37,853 bases of DNA from Chloroflexota bacterium (GTDB taxonomy: Bacteria > Chloroflexota > UBA6077 > FW602-bin22 > JAMCYS01), in contig JAMCYS010000018.1 of the NCBI GenBank assembly GCA_023473795.1, positions 1 to 37,853 of the forward strand. The letters run 5' to 3'. The notes under the pieces are model-generated. The model did not search any database and had not been told where the DNA came from. It saw nothing but the letters and a program-made list of their open reading frames with translations. Below, in pieces: positions 17,685-27,021 of the stretch. Both the position numbers and the translations under genes were made by a program. Every line of letters starts with the position of its first letter. Position 1 is the stretch's first letter.

Positions 17685-18008
17685 ATGGAGAACAAGCCAA
17701 CCCAATCCGGGCTAGGCCGGCACGCGCTACTGATGATCGCTTGCTGTGCCATTCCTTTGCTGTTACTCGCCGGGGCCAGCATCTTCGCCCTCAACCTTGA
17801 CGGTCCAGGCAACCTGCTCGTACTTCTGATGTGCCCGCTGATGATGTTCTTCATGATGCGCGGTATGGGGCACGACCACTCCGGTCACGACCAGGCGGCG
17901 CACCAGAGTTACCACGACAGCTCGCAGGTGGTTGAAAGAAAGGAGGAGCAGACCGTCGCCGTACCATCTGGCGAGAAGCTCGCTACATTGACCAGTCACG
18001 ACCATTAG
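17685..18008 (+). CDS. DUF2933 small membrane protein with His-rich tail
   Basis: 107 residues. Two adjacent hydrophobic segments (about 13-36 and 42-58) include the family signature LLMCPLMMFFMMRGMG, followed by HDHSGHDQAAHQSYHDS, a His-rich stretch that could bind metal. DUF2933 proteins often sit beside copper or other heavy-metal resistance genes; their function is unknown. The ATG at 17685 has GAGGTGG 4-9 nt upstream. It lies downstream of the 11-bp direct repeats at 17480, so a response regulator may control it. The protein ends with another His-containing motif, TSHDH. Confidence 0.8.
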   Translation: MENKPTQSGLGRHALLMIACCAIPLLLLAGASIFALNLDGPGNLLVLLMCPLMMFFMMRGMGHDHSGHDQAAHQSYHDSSQVVERKEEQTVAVPSGEKLATLTSHDH

Positions 18009-18017
18009 GAGGACTAG

Positions 18018-18245
18018 GTGGGCCCCATCGTCATCGACATCGACATCGATGCGATGATGTCTCCATGGGCAAACTCGCTGCCTGGACCTGGCGCACAGCC
18101 TGAAGGTTCTCCTGATGGTTGGCTCAGACTGGAATCGGGGGGTGGGCCGCTGTGCTGCCGATCCGGTCCGGATTCTTATACCTCTGTAACGAGTGGGCAC
18201 CGGCGGCTTGCGTCTCTCCTAGCCAAGGAAGCGCAAACGCCCTGA
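18018..18245 (+). CDS. Possible 75-aa ORF, unrecognised
   Basis: A GTG at 18018 has a strong ribosome site (AGGAGG) ending 6 nt upstream, just after the DUF2933 stop, which is the only support. The product starts GPIVIDIDIDAMMS and then becomes Gly/Pro/Ser-rich with no recognisable domain. Its stop lies inside the terminator hairpin at 18239. It may be a real coupled small gene or leftover sequence with a chance ribosome site. Apart from this ORF, 18009-18328 contains only the hairpin. Confidence 0.25.
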   Translation: MGPIVIDIDIDAMMSPWANSLPGPGAQPEGSPDGWLRLESGGGPLCCRSGPDSYTSVTSGHRRLASLLAKEAQTP

Positions 18246-18277
18246 GAGCGCTTCCTATCCCGCTCTCATCTCAGGGC
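18239..18277. terminator. Strong two-part hairpin between convergent genes
   Basis: GAGAGCG pairs with CGCTCTC around a 10-nt loop, and the outer GCCCT pairs with AGGGC across a 5-nt bulge on the right side. It lies between DUF2933 (plus) and the DUF1573-like gene (minus). Confidence 0.6.
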
Positions 18278-18328
18278 GCCTGGCTAGTAAGGAGGCCGCT
18301 CGTTGCCGCGACCGATGGACTGGCAGCG

Positions 18329-18868
18329 CTAGTTCACGATCGTACCCTTGAGCTCGAAGTCGAGTTGCTGAGCTCCAGAGGTCTTCAAGGTGACACCGCG
18401 GGTGATCGGGCCTACGCCGCTGAGCCCGTGGGCGGTGGGATCGATTTTCACTTCCACATACGCTGGCTGGCCTTCTACTAGGGTTATGCCTACAGGTTGG
18501 GATTGCCCATTGGCCATCGGCATGCCTAGCCACTGCGAGACCTGGCCCCCCTGCACGAGGCGGGCTTGGGTGCACATTCAGGTGGTGGTCAGACTTGTTA
18601 TCCGGACCTGGCCGTCGACCTGCAGGGCGAACCTGGTGGTCGCTTCGCCCCCGCTATAGGGGATATTTCCATAGTCGTAGCGGCTCTTCTCCGCGGTCAG
18701 GGTGCCGCTTGGCTGGCCCGAGGGCACCACTACCGAGGCGACGGCGATTGTCAGGACCAAGGCCACGGGCACCAGCAGCAATAGCGGCAGCCAGCGGCTC
18801 CGGAGACCGGTTCGGCGAACGCCGTTACTGGCTGGATACTTCATTCGTCGTGCGGCGGACTTGCTCAT
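18329..18868 (-). CDS. Membrane-anchored DUF1573-like protein with predicted selenocysteine at residue 97
   Basis: 179 residues. One membrane anchor (about 27-49) precedes an Ig-like extracytoplasmic domain that opens KSRYDYGNIPYSGGEATTRF, typical of DUF1573 proteins. DUF1573 domains carry a conserved (S/T)C-x-CT motif after a strand such as RITSLTT. Here the sequence is RITSLTTT-TGA-MCTQARL, so the TGA (18580-18578) replaces the first Cys of C-M-C-T. The frame continues for 82 more residues in good DUF1573 style to TAG. A SECIS-like hairpin follows. The ATG at 18868 has GGGAGC 6 nt upstream. If TGA stops translation, both halves are useless, although an ATG directly after TGA could restart. 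The likely role is copper or thiol chemistry outside the membrane; this is inferred. Confidence 0.8.
18545..18565 (-). other. Predicted bacterial SECIS element in the DUF1573-like gene
   Basis: On the minus strand GCCCGCCT (18565-18558) pairs with AGGGGGGC (18552-18545) with one G-G mismatch, around loop CGTGC (18557-18553). The loop begins 20 nt after TGA and has G in its second position. A competing pairing TGCAC/GTGCA is possible, so this is the weakest of the three hairpins. Confidence 0.6.
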
Positions 18869-19292
18869 CACAGCTCCCAATGATACTGGCGCTCCGCTGT
18901 CGGCCCGTGCCCCTGACACAGGGTAGACCTACGGCGAGAAGCCTGATTCTCGCTGCTTCTTATAGATGATGCGCCTTAGGGGCTCGTGAGCGCAGGCTTA
19001 ATCTTGGCTGATAGAGTGCCCTATTCCCGCTCTGGCGCCAGCCACTCCGCCACGGCCACCCTACTTCTTATCGCATTCTCAGACGGGGCTAACGAGCCAT
19101 TAAGCTGCGAATGGCATGCTGGCTCTAAGTCTGGAGGTCGCACGCAATGTGACAGGCTTGCCGGTCGCACTGTGCGGCTCTCCAACGGGCCGCGAGGCCC
19201 GCTTCTGCATGGACCGCGGTCGGCCGACGACGCCGATGAAGAGTCAGGCCGGACTTTCGCCATCGGTACTGTGCGTGTTAGGAGGGAGCGAG
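18869..19292. other. Divergent intergenic region, no gene seen
   Basis: This 424-nt region separates the divergent DUF1573-like and ccmE genes and must hold both promoters, but I see no convincing -35/-10 pair. One GNRA-capped hairpin, GGGCC-GCGA-GGCCC at 19187-19200, lies in the probable ccmE leader. An in-frame extension of ccmE to 19116 is open but shows no homology. Confidence 0.5.
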
Positions 19293-19754
19293 TTGTTAGG
19301 CGAGCGGAGCGAGACGCTGGTAGCACCCCCGGTCCGGCGCCCCCAGCGGCAGTCGTTCTTCAGGCGCTGGCGTTTCGTCATAGGCGGCCTGGTCGTGGCT
19401 CTGGCCATCGGCGTCCTCATCTATCAGGGCATCGCGAGCACTGGTATGTACTACCTGACGGTGAGCGAGTACAAGGCGATGCCCGCCACCACTGGAGCGC
19501 GAGAGCAGGTGCGGCTGGGCGGTAAGGTGCGCGAGGGATCGGTGCAGTGGCATTCGTCCAGCATGACCCTACGCTTCGACCTGGAGGACGAACAGGGCCA
19601 GACCCTCCCGGTTCTATACAAAGGCGTGCTGCCCGATGCCTTCAAACCAGGCGTCGAGGTCGTGCTGGAGGGAAGCCAGGTCGGCGGGGGTGTGTTCGAG
19701 GCTAGAACCCTGCTGACTAAGTGCGCCTCCAAGTACGTGCCGCTGGGCGGCTAG
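19293..19754 (+). CDS. ccmE: Cytochrome c maturation heme chaperone CcmE, Cys-type
   Basis: Binds heme covalently at the outer face of the membrane and passes it to CcmF. The 153-residue protein has one N-terminal anchor (about 26-45) and an OB-fold domain with MYYLTVSEYKAM, VRLGGKV and the late VLPDAFKPGVEVVLEG block. The heme-binding motif is CASKY (C144, Y148) instead of the usual H-x3-Y. Cys variants are known from deltaproteobacteria and archaea. The start TTG at 19293 has AGGAGGGAG upstream at ideal spacing; upstream sequence in the same frame has no homology. It heads the ccmE-ccmF-small gene-zinc ribbon operon. Confidence 0.9.
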   Translation: MLGERSETLVAPPVRRPQRQSFFRRWRFVIGGLVVALAIGVLIYQGIASTGMYYLTVSEYKAMPATTGAREQVRLGGKVREGSVQWHSSSMTLRFDLEDEQGQTLPVLYKGVLPDAFKPGVEVVLEGSQVGGGVFEARTLLTKCASKYVPLGG

Positions 19755-19799
19755 GGCAGGCGCGCTTACTTCTAGCGCGAACTCGCAACGGAGGCAACA

Positions 19800-21805
<2,006 letters not shown>

Positions 21806-21809
<4 letters not shown>

Positions 21810-22081
21810 TTGCCAATATCCTCGTCGTAGGGTTGGCGCTCGCGCTGCCGTTGCTTCCCCAGAAGGAGGGCTTCAACCCCACCGCCTACATCAGGCTCTT
21901 CGCCCTCATCGTCACGGGCGGCGGCCGAGACGCTGCCGCCGCCTTGGCCCGGGCGCGGCGCGGTCGGGCGGTGTCTCCGCCGTGTCTTTCTCCCACGCTT
22001 CCCGACGAAGAGCTGCGGCGCTGTGAAGACGAACTGGAGTACGGTCTGGCTGAGTACGATCGGGAGGAAACGCACGAATGA
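21806..22081 (+). CDS. Small protein between ccmF and the CcmI-like gene
   Basis: 91 residues, unrecognised. It starts inside the ccmF stop (ATGA) and its own stop overlaps the next start (ATGA), so it is translationally locked into the ccm operon and very likely real. A short hydrophobic N-terminus (about 2-18) is followed by a basic, Ala/Arg-rich helix and an acidic C-terminus rich in Glu and Asp. It has two Cys without a recognised motif. Position suggests an accessory role in cytochrome c maturation, in the place where other operons have ccmG/H or ccmI parts. No homology is claimed. Confidence 0.6.
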
Positions 22082-22686
22082 CGACGTTGATTATCGCGGC
22101 AATGGCGATCCTGGCGATCGTGGTCGTCGGACTGCCTCTGTACAGAGCCGGCGTCGCGGATCTCGGAGACGAGCCGGCGCCCGACGAGACTGGCGTGGAG
22201 GGGCAGAGCCTTGTCGAACTAGTTGCCCAACGCGACGCCACCTACCGCGCCATCAAAGAGATCGAGTTCGATTTCCAGGTCGGCAACCTATCGGAAACGG
22301 ACTTCGCCGACCTGCGGCAGCGGTACAAAGCCAAAGCGCTTGGCCTCATCCGCGCCATTCGCGAGTTCAAGGATGCCCAAGCCCCCGCGGCCGAGCTACC
22401 GGCGGCGGTTGTGGCTGCCGCCCCCCTGCGACCGGCTGAGACCGGTACCGATGACCGCATCGAGCGAGCGGTCGCCGGACGACGCCATCACCAGACGGTC
22501 GGTATCACCTGCCCCGCCTGCGGGCAGACGTGCAGCGGCGAGGCCCGGTTCTGTAGCCATTGCGGGCGGCCGTTGGCGCTATTCTGCCCCCAGTGCGGCC
22601 GGCCCTGCGGAGGGGACGAGAACTTCTGTGGCAAGTGCGGCACGCCGCTCCGCTCGACTTCCGACGTAGCGGCAACCATCGGCTGA
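22078..22686 (+). CDS. CcmI-like membrane protein with C-terminal double zinc ribbon
   Basis: 202 residues. An N-terminal anchor (about 3-22) is followed by a cytoplasmic helical part, LVAQRDATYRAIKEIEFDFQ and GNLSETDFADLRQRYKAKAL, which has the heptad-like style of the CcmI N-terminal region. Behind a Pro/Ala linker come two zinc ribbons made of eight Cys-type ligand positions: CPACGQTC, CSHCGRP, CPQCGRPC and CGKCGTP. Such proteins are found next to ccm genes in Chloroflexota-like genomes, as far as I recall, and may recruit apocytochromes or assemble the complex. The start overlaps the preceding stop (ATGA). It is the last gene of the ccmEF operon. Confidence 0.75.
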   Translation: MTTLIIAAMAILAIVVVGLPLYRAGVADLGDEPAPDETGVEGQSLVELVAQRDATYRAIKEIEFDFQVGNLSETDFADLRQRYKAKALGLIRAIREFKDAQAPAAELPAAVVAAAPLRPAETGTDDRIERAVAGRRHHQTVGITCPACGQTCSGEARFCSHCGRPLALFCPQCGRPCGGDENFCGKCGTPLRSTSDVAATIG

Positions 22687-22777
22687 TCCAATGCAATCGC
22701 CCGCCGGGACCGCTTCCGGGTGGATGATCCCAGCGCTCTCCTGGCGGGAGCGGTCGCTCTGGCGGCGCGCACTGGCG

Positions 22778-22806
22778 TTGACAGATGAGCCGAACCCACT
22801 TATAGT
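22778..22806 (+). promoter_or_regulatory. Strong sigma-70 promoter of the two-component operon
   Basis: TTGACA at 22778-22783, exactly 17 nt, then TATAGT at 22801-22806. Transcription would start near 22813, giving a leader of about 30 nt. Confidence 0.75.
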
Positions 22807-22842
22807 GTTTATTCACCAAGTTCAGGAAAGGCCCGGAATCCG

Positions 22843-23520
22843 GTGGCAAAGACACACGTACTGGTAGTCGACGACGACACGAATATCACCAAACTGCTCA
22901 GGCGCTCCCTGCTCTATGAGGGATATGAAGTGACCGTGGCCCAAGACGGCCGGGCAGGTCTGGCCGCGGTGCTGGCTCGCATCCCCAACGTCATCATCTT
23001 GGACGTCATGCTGCCCGCAGTAGACGGCATGGAGGTATGCCGTCGTCTGCGCGCCGAGGGCAGCGACGTGCCGATTCTGATGCTAACCGGCAGAGACGCC
23101 GTCTCCGATCGAGTCGCCGGCCTAGAGACCGGCGCCGACGATTACCTGGTCAAGCCGTTTGCCTTGGAAGAACTGCTGGCCCGGGTGAAGGCGCTCTTGC
23201 GCCGACGCCAACCGGCCGATTTGGAGATTCGGCGCTATTCTGACCTGACACTTGATACCGGCACCCGCTTCGCTAGCCGGGGCGACCGCCGCATAGAACT
23301 GACGACGACCGAGTACGAGCTGCTGCTCTGCTTCTTAGGCGCCCCGGAGCGAGTACTGACCCGCGACATCCTGATGGACCGGGTCTGGGGCTACGATTTC
23401 GAGGAGAACTCGAACGTGCTCGAGGTCTACGTCCGCTATTTGCGCAGCAAACTGGAGGCCGCGGGGGAGCCCCGCCTCATCCAGACCGTGCGGGGCGCCG
23501 GCTACGTGCTGCGGGAGTAG
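22843..23520 (+). CDS. OmpR-family response regulator
   Basis: 225 residues. The receiver domain has the acidic pocket DDD at 10-12, the phospho-acceptor D54 in VIILDVMLP, and the conserved Lys in DYLVKPF. The winged-helix DNA-binding domain covers about residues 125-225, with LTTTEYELLLCFL, TRDILMDRVWGYDF and the recognition and wing part VLEVYVRYLRSKLE and IQTVRGAGYVLRE. The start is GTG at 22843; AGGAAAGG lies about 10-12 nt upstream. The kinase gene begins 7 nt after its stop, so they form a pair. Its binding sites could be 11-bp direct repeats such as those at 17480; this is a guess. Confidence 0.93.
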   Translation: MAKTHVLVVDDDTNITKLLRRSLLYEGYEVTVAQDGRAGLAAVLARIPNVIILDVMLPAVDGMEVCRRLRAEGSDVPILMLTGRDAVSDRVAGLETGADDYLVKPFALEELLARVKALLRRRQPADLEIRRYSDLTLDTGTRFASRGDRRIELTTTEYELLLCFLGAPERVLTRDILMDRVWGYDFEENSNVLEVYVRYLRSKLEAAGEPRLIQTVRGAGYVLRE

Positions 23521-23527
23521 GCTGCCC

Positions 23528-24958
23528 TTGGCGATTTCAATTCGCGTTCGCCTTGCCCTCGTCTACGCCGCGGTCCTCTCCGTCATCGTGCTCATCTTTG
23601 GCGTGCTCCTCTACGTCGCCGTGCAGCAGTACCTCGTGAGGCAGACCGACGAGTCGGTGGCCAGGCTAGCGCGGCACGTTGCCGCCGCGCTGCCCGCGGG
23701 CGACCAGTTGAGCGCCGAGAGCATGAGCATGGTGGACATCGATCCATTCACCAGCCCTGGAATGCACGTGCAGATTCTCGATGGCACAGGCCAGCCGATC
23801 CTCCACTCCGCCGGCTTGAGCATTCGGACTCTGCCAGCCTCGGACGCAGATGTGCGTCTGGCCCTCCTCGGGGTGGCGACCTTCTACACCGCGGACGCGG
23901 GTGGGCAACGGATCAGGGTGTACAACCTGCCGCTGGAGCACGGCGGCAAGACCGTGGGCGTCGTGCAGGTGGGGAAATCCTACCTGGATTACGACCTGAC
24001 GCTGGCCCAGCTTAGCCAGGCCACCGCCTTGGGCGGCGGCCTGGCCATCGTCCTGGCCGGGCTGATAAGCTGGGCCGTGGCCGGCCGGGCCTTGCGACCG
24101 GTGGCCGACATCACCGCGACGGCCCGCGCCATAGCCCTTTCGCAAGGTTTCAGCCGTCGCCTGGTCGAGCGGCGGAACGGTGAGCGGGGCGACGAGGTCG
24201 ACCGGCTAGCGCTTGCCTTCAACGAGATGCTGGCCAGTCTTGAGTCGGCCTACAAGTCGCAGCGCCGCTTCGTCGCCGACGCCTCGCACGAACTGCGGGC
24301 GCCGCTGACGACCGTCGTCGGCAACCTTGAGTTCCTCCGCAAGGCCGACGGCCTCGCCCCTCAGGAGCGCGAAGAGGCCCTCGACGACGCCTTAGCAGAG
24401 GCCCGACGTATGGGTAGGCTGGTCGGCGATCTGCTGTCGCTGGCGCGGACCGACGCCAGCCAGAGGCTGAACATGGAGCCGGTGGCGCTCGGCCAGGTGG
24501 TTCGCGATTTGTGGGAGGAAACGCTTCTCCGGGCCGACGGCAGGCAGCTCGTGCTGACGTCCGCCGCCGAAGTCACCGTCTGGGGCGACCGCGACCAGCT
24601 CAAGCAAGTAGCGCTGGTTCTAATGGATAATGCTCTCAAGTACACTCCGGCCGGGGGGCGCGTCGAGCTCTCTGTGGGCTGGGCGGACGGCCGCGCCGTT
24701 CTGCGGGTGGCCGACACCGGCATCGGCATCGAGCCCGAGGACCTGCCTCATGTGTTCGAGCGCTTCTATCGCGCCGACAAGGCCCGGTCGCGGGACGACG
24801 GCGGCAGCGGCCTCGGTCTTTCCATCGCTAGGTCCATCGTCGAGCGCCATCACGGCACTATAGAGGTGCAAAGTACGTCGGGGAATGGCAGTGCCTTCAC
24901 CGTGCACCTGCCCGCGCTGGCGGCCGCCGTCCCGGAATCCACGGTCGCGACCCGCTGA
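23528..24958 (+). CDS. Membrane sensor histidine kinase, partner of the OmpR-type regulator
   Basis: 476 residues. A first membrane segment (about 7-33) and a second (about 160-183) enclose an extracytoplasmic sensor of roughly 130 residues. A HAMP linker follows (about 184-240). HisKA has the phospho-acceptor H254 in DASHELRAPLTTVVGNLEFL, and HATPase_c has VLMDNALKYTPAGG, VADTGIGI and GSGLGLSIARSIVERHHG. The layout is that of EnvZ/CpxA/BaeS-type kinases. The start TTG at 23528 lies 7 nt after the regulator stop. The signal is unknown; no metal-binding cluster stands out in the sensor. Confidence 0.92.
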   Translation: MAISIRVRLALVYAAVLSVIVLIFGVLLYVAVQQYLVRQTDESVARLARHVAAALPAGDQLSAESMSMVDIDPFTSPGMHVQILDGTGQPILHSAGLSIRTLPASDADVRLALLGVATFYTADAGGQRIRVYNLPLEHGGKTVGVVQVGKSYLDYDLTLAQLSQATALGGGLAIVLAGLISWAVAGRALRPVADITATARAIALSQGFSRRLVERRNGERGDEVDRLALAFNEMLASLESAYKSQRRFVADASHELRAPLTTVVGNLEFLRKADGLAPQEREEALDDALAEARRMGRLVGDLLSLARTDASQRLNMEPVALGQVVRDLWEETLLRADGRQLVLTSAAEVTVWGDRDQLKQVALVLMDNALKYTPAGGRVELSVGWADGRAVLRVADTGIGIEPEDLPHVFERFYRADKARSRDDGGSGLGLSIARSIVERHHGTIEVQSTSGNGSAFTVHLPALAAAVPESTVATR

Positions 24959-24982
24959 TCGCCGGAGGACACGCTTATCGCC

Positions 24983-25014
24983 GGTCGGCGCCGTTCAGGC
25001 GTCAGGCGCCGACC
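24983..25014. terminator. Perfect 10-bp hairpin between convergent genes
   Basis: GGTCGGCGCC (24983-24992) and GGCGCCGACC (25005-25014) enclose a 12-nt loop. It follows the histidine kinase stop and overlaps the frame-restored end of the lipoprotein gene. Confidence 0.6.
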
Positions 25015-25036
25015 TCCCAGCGCAGGACACGCTCAG

Positions 25037-25510
25037 TCACCCCGGCCAACCCCCGCACGACGAGAGTTCCACGTAGGCGACCCCTGGCTCGACCAGCGCC
25101 CGTCCAGAGACATCCTGGGAGGGGAAGACCAGGGTGCTGGAGCGGTGGTGGCCGCCCGCCGGCGCCTCCCAGAGTGTCGGCTTCACCTCCTGGCCGCGGC
25201 CGTTACGCAACATGGCCAGCTGGGAGAGGTTGTAACCGTCGAGACCCACCGAGTGGGTGTTCAGGCCGATGTCGAACTTGAGCGTTCCGTCGGTGTCAGT
25301 GGTTCGCACAGTGGCCGCCAGGTCGACCGCACCGCCGGAGTGGCTGCGCGTTTCGCCCGGTGTGAAGCGGCCAAGGCCGGCCGTCGTGCCCTGGCCGGCG
25401 CCTGCGCCGACGGAGGGATCGCCCGCGGGGGGCACGGGTAGGGGCGCGGCCGACGCCGCACAACCCGTCAGCAGGAGCAAAAGGAGCGGCAGGATTAAGG
25501 CTCGTCTCAT
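25037..25510 (-). CDS. Lipoprotein of unknown function, C-terminal frameshift
   Basis: 157 residues as read. A lipoprotein signal peptide ends in LLLLTGC (Cys 17), followed by a Gly/Ala/Pro linker and a beta-rich domain containing FDIGLNTHSVGLDGYNLSQL and APAGGHHRSSTLVFP. I recall this THSV...GGHH pattern from uncharacterised bacterial exported proteins, but I know no function. After YVEL the frame reads SSCGGWPG and stops at 25037. Skipping a two-base TC unit (plus strand 25062-25063) gives YVELVVRGLAGVTERVLRWE, a much more natural domain ending, with a stop at 25002. The gene is therefore probably frameshifted by a TC duplication or a sequencing error. The ATG at 25510 is preceded by a GAG-rich region. 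It is divergent from the methyltransferase. Confidence 0.7.
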   Translation of the reverse strand: MRRALILPLLLLLLTGCAASAAPLPVPPAGDPSVGAGAGQGTTAGLGRFTPGETRSHSGGAVDLAATVRTTDTDGTLKFDIGLNTHSVGLDGYNLSQLAMLRNGRGQEVKPTLWEAPAGGHHRSSTLVFPSQDVSGRALVEPGVAYVELSSCGGWPG

Positions 25511-25570
25511 CTCGCTACTGTAACCTCACCACCTGAATGGAACTGGGTGACATTCTGGCAGCTGTCGCTG

Positions 25571-25591
25571 AGCCGCGAATTAGCCGCGGCT
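25571..25591. other. Hairpin in the divergent lipoprotein/methyltransferase region
   Basis: AGCCGCG and CGCGGCT pair around AATTAGC. It could be an operator or a leader structure; no promoter is clear in 25511-25679. Confidence 0.3.
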
Positions 25592-25679
25592 GAAAGCAAC
25601 GTGAGAGTTGGCCCGGCGCCGGCCAGCCGGCCTGGCGTCTAAGGTGCAGCAGTTGCAGCTGAGTAAGGGAAAGGGGCCA

Positions 25680-26366
25680 ATGGGCCGGGAGAGTGAGCAC
25701 TTGAGCGACGAGAGTAGGCACAGGCAGCGGGATGACGGCGATCTGGCCAGGCGAACCAGGGCCACCAGGGGCCGCTATGACCGGATCGCCCGCTTCTACG
25801 ACCTCATGGAACGCGGTGCTGAGAGTGGGCGCCTGGCGGCCTGGCGCTCGCGGCTGTGGGCCCAGGTGAAAGGCTCCCGCCTGTTGGAGATAGGGGTCGG
25901 CACCGGCAAGAACATTCCCTACTACCCATCCGCTGTGGAAGTCACGGCAGTGGACGTCAGTTCTGGTATGCTGCAGCGCGCGCGCGCCCGGGCAAGAGCC
26001 CTGGGGAACGAAGTGGACCTGCGCCTCATGGATGCTCAGCACCTCGAGTTCGCCGACGACTCCTTCGACACCGTGGTCGCCACCTGTGTCTTCTGCTCGG
26101 TGCCGGACCCCGTCCTGGGTCTGCAGGAACTGCGGCGGGTCGCCAAGCCGGACGGCCAGATCCTCCTGCTCGAGCACGTCCGGCCGGAAGGAGCGCTGGG
26201 CACTCTGGCGGACCTCGCCAACCCCCTCGTCGTCCGCATGATGGGCGCCAACATCAACCGGCGCACGGTGGAGAACGTGCGCCAGGCGGGACTCGTGATC
26301 ACTGGCGTCGAGCCGCTTTGGCGCGACATCTTCAAACTGATCGTGGCCCGCCCCGGCAAAGCCTAA
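25680..26366 (+). CDS. Class I SAM-dependent methyltransferase, UbiE/PmtA-like
   Basis: 228 residues. An N-terminal basic and polar stretch leads into RYDRIARFYDLMERGAE, a helix typical of UbiE- and phospholipid N-methyltransferase-like enzymes. Motif I is LLEIGVGTGKNIPYY, the acidic ribose contact is in VTAVDVSSGML, motif II includes DAQHLEFADDSFDTVVATCVFCSV and motif III is PDGQILLLEHV. The substrate may be a membrane lipid head group or a quinone precursor; sequence alone cannot decide. The ATG at 25680 has AAGGGG 5-10 nt upstream; the frame is open to 25608 without homology. It is not part of a clear operon. Confidence 0.85.
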   Translation: MGRESEHLSDESRHRQRDDGDLARRTRATRGRYDRIARFYDLMERGAESGRLAAWRSRLWAQVKGSRLLEIGVGTGKNIPYYPSAVEVTAVDVSSGMLQRARARARALGNEVDLRLMDAQHLEFADDSFDTVVATCVFCSVPDPVLGLQELRRVAKPDGQILLLEHVRPEGALGTLADLANPLVVRMMGANINRRTVENVRQAGLVITGVEPLWRDIFKLIVARPGKA

Positions 26367-26403
26367 ACAAAGCGTCCTCAACTAATAGGCTGGTCTCAGA
26401 CGC

Positions 26404-26422
26404 GATTAAGGCGCCGTTAATC
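26404..26422. promoter_or_regulatory. Palindrome GATTAA-N7-TTAATC
   Basis: An AT-rich dyad in an otherwise G/C-rich intergenic region (26367-26560), about 140 nt before the second cupredoxin gene. It is a candidate operator. A second inverted repeat, GGAGGC-AGCA-GCCTCC (26495-26510), and a -10-like TAGTAT (26513-26518) lie closer to the gene. Confidence 0.35.
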
Positions 26423-26560
26423 TGTTGTCTGTAGCATCCCGGTGGAGCAGTCATTGGGTCTGTTGTGGCGCATTGGAACAGCCAGTGGCAGCTGGGAGGC
26501 AGCAGCCTCCATTAGTATTGCACCGAACGGGGCCAGGGAAGCCGAACGAGGGTTGATGCT

Positions 26561-26992
26561 GTGGCAGAACCGGCGATGGTCGTCTTGGTCGTAGCCCTAG
26601 TGCTTGGCATGGCCCTTATCGCCTGGTCACTCTCAGCCGAGAGCGGGACGGCGCATACGCGCTTGGTGGGTAGCAGGCAGGAGGCTTACGTTATTGTGCG
26701 GGGTCGCTATCGCCCGGGCTCGATCACGGCCTGGCGGGGTATACCACTGAGACTAACGTTCGTGCGCCAAGACGAAGACCCCTGCTCGGAGCGCGTGATC
26801 TTCTCAGGCTTGGGTGTCGACCGCTACCTGCCCGCCCACGCTGCCACGGAGGTAACGTTGCTGCCTCTGCGGACGGGCGAGTTCCTCTTCACCTGCCAAA
26901 TGGGTATGTACCAGGGCACGCTCGTGGTAAAGGAACCGCCCCGGGGGTTGCTGGTGGCGCGGCATGGCCAGGCCGCGGACAGGAGAGCCTAG
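26561..26992 (+). CDS. Second membrane-anchored cupredoxin-like protein
   Basis: 143 residues: a membrane anchor (about 5-25) and a cupredoxin domain clearly paralogous to the CopA-coupled protein at 11009. Shared blocks are L-R-L-x-F-x-RQ, a Cys-Ser-Glu motif (DPCSERVIF), and the C-terminal F-x-(H/T)-CQM-x-M (FTCQMGMYQG). Here the His before CQM is Thr, so the metal site is even less like a blue copper site; two Cys and two Met remain as possible soft ligands for Cu(I). The GTG start has GAGG about 9 nt upstream. It is convergent with the CuA-cytochrome c gene, which ends 29 nt away. Confidence 0.8.
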   Translation: MAEPAMVVLVVALVLGMALIAWSLSAESGTAHTRLVGSRQEAYVIVRGRYRPGSITAWRGIPLRLTFVRQDEDPCSERVIFSGLGVDRYLPAHAATEVTLLPLRTGEFLFTCQMGMYQGTLVVKEPPRGLLVARHGQAADRRA

Positions 26993-27021
26993 CCCCGGGG
27001 TGCCCTCAAGCAAGCATCCCG

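Noticed and set aside
18119-18481. Plus-strand frame over the DUF1573-like gene
   Set aside because: Its right half is antisense to a recognisable DUF1573 domain and it passes through the terminator hairpin.
25037-25044. TGA 25042-25044 region of the lipoprotein as a fourth Sec codon
   Set aside because: Sequence after the TGA in the same frame is not family-like, whereas a two-base shift restores a natural ending; no motif Cys is expected there.
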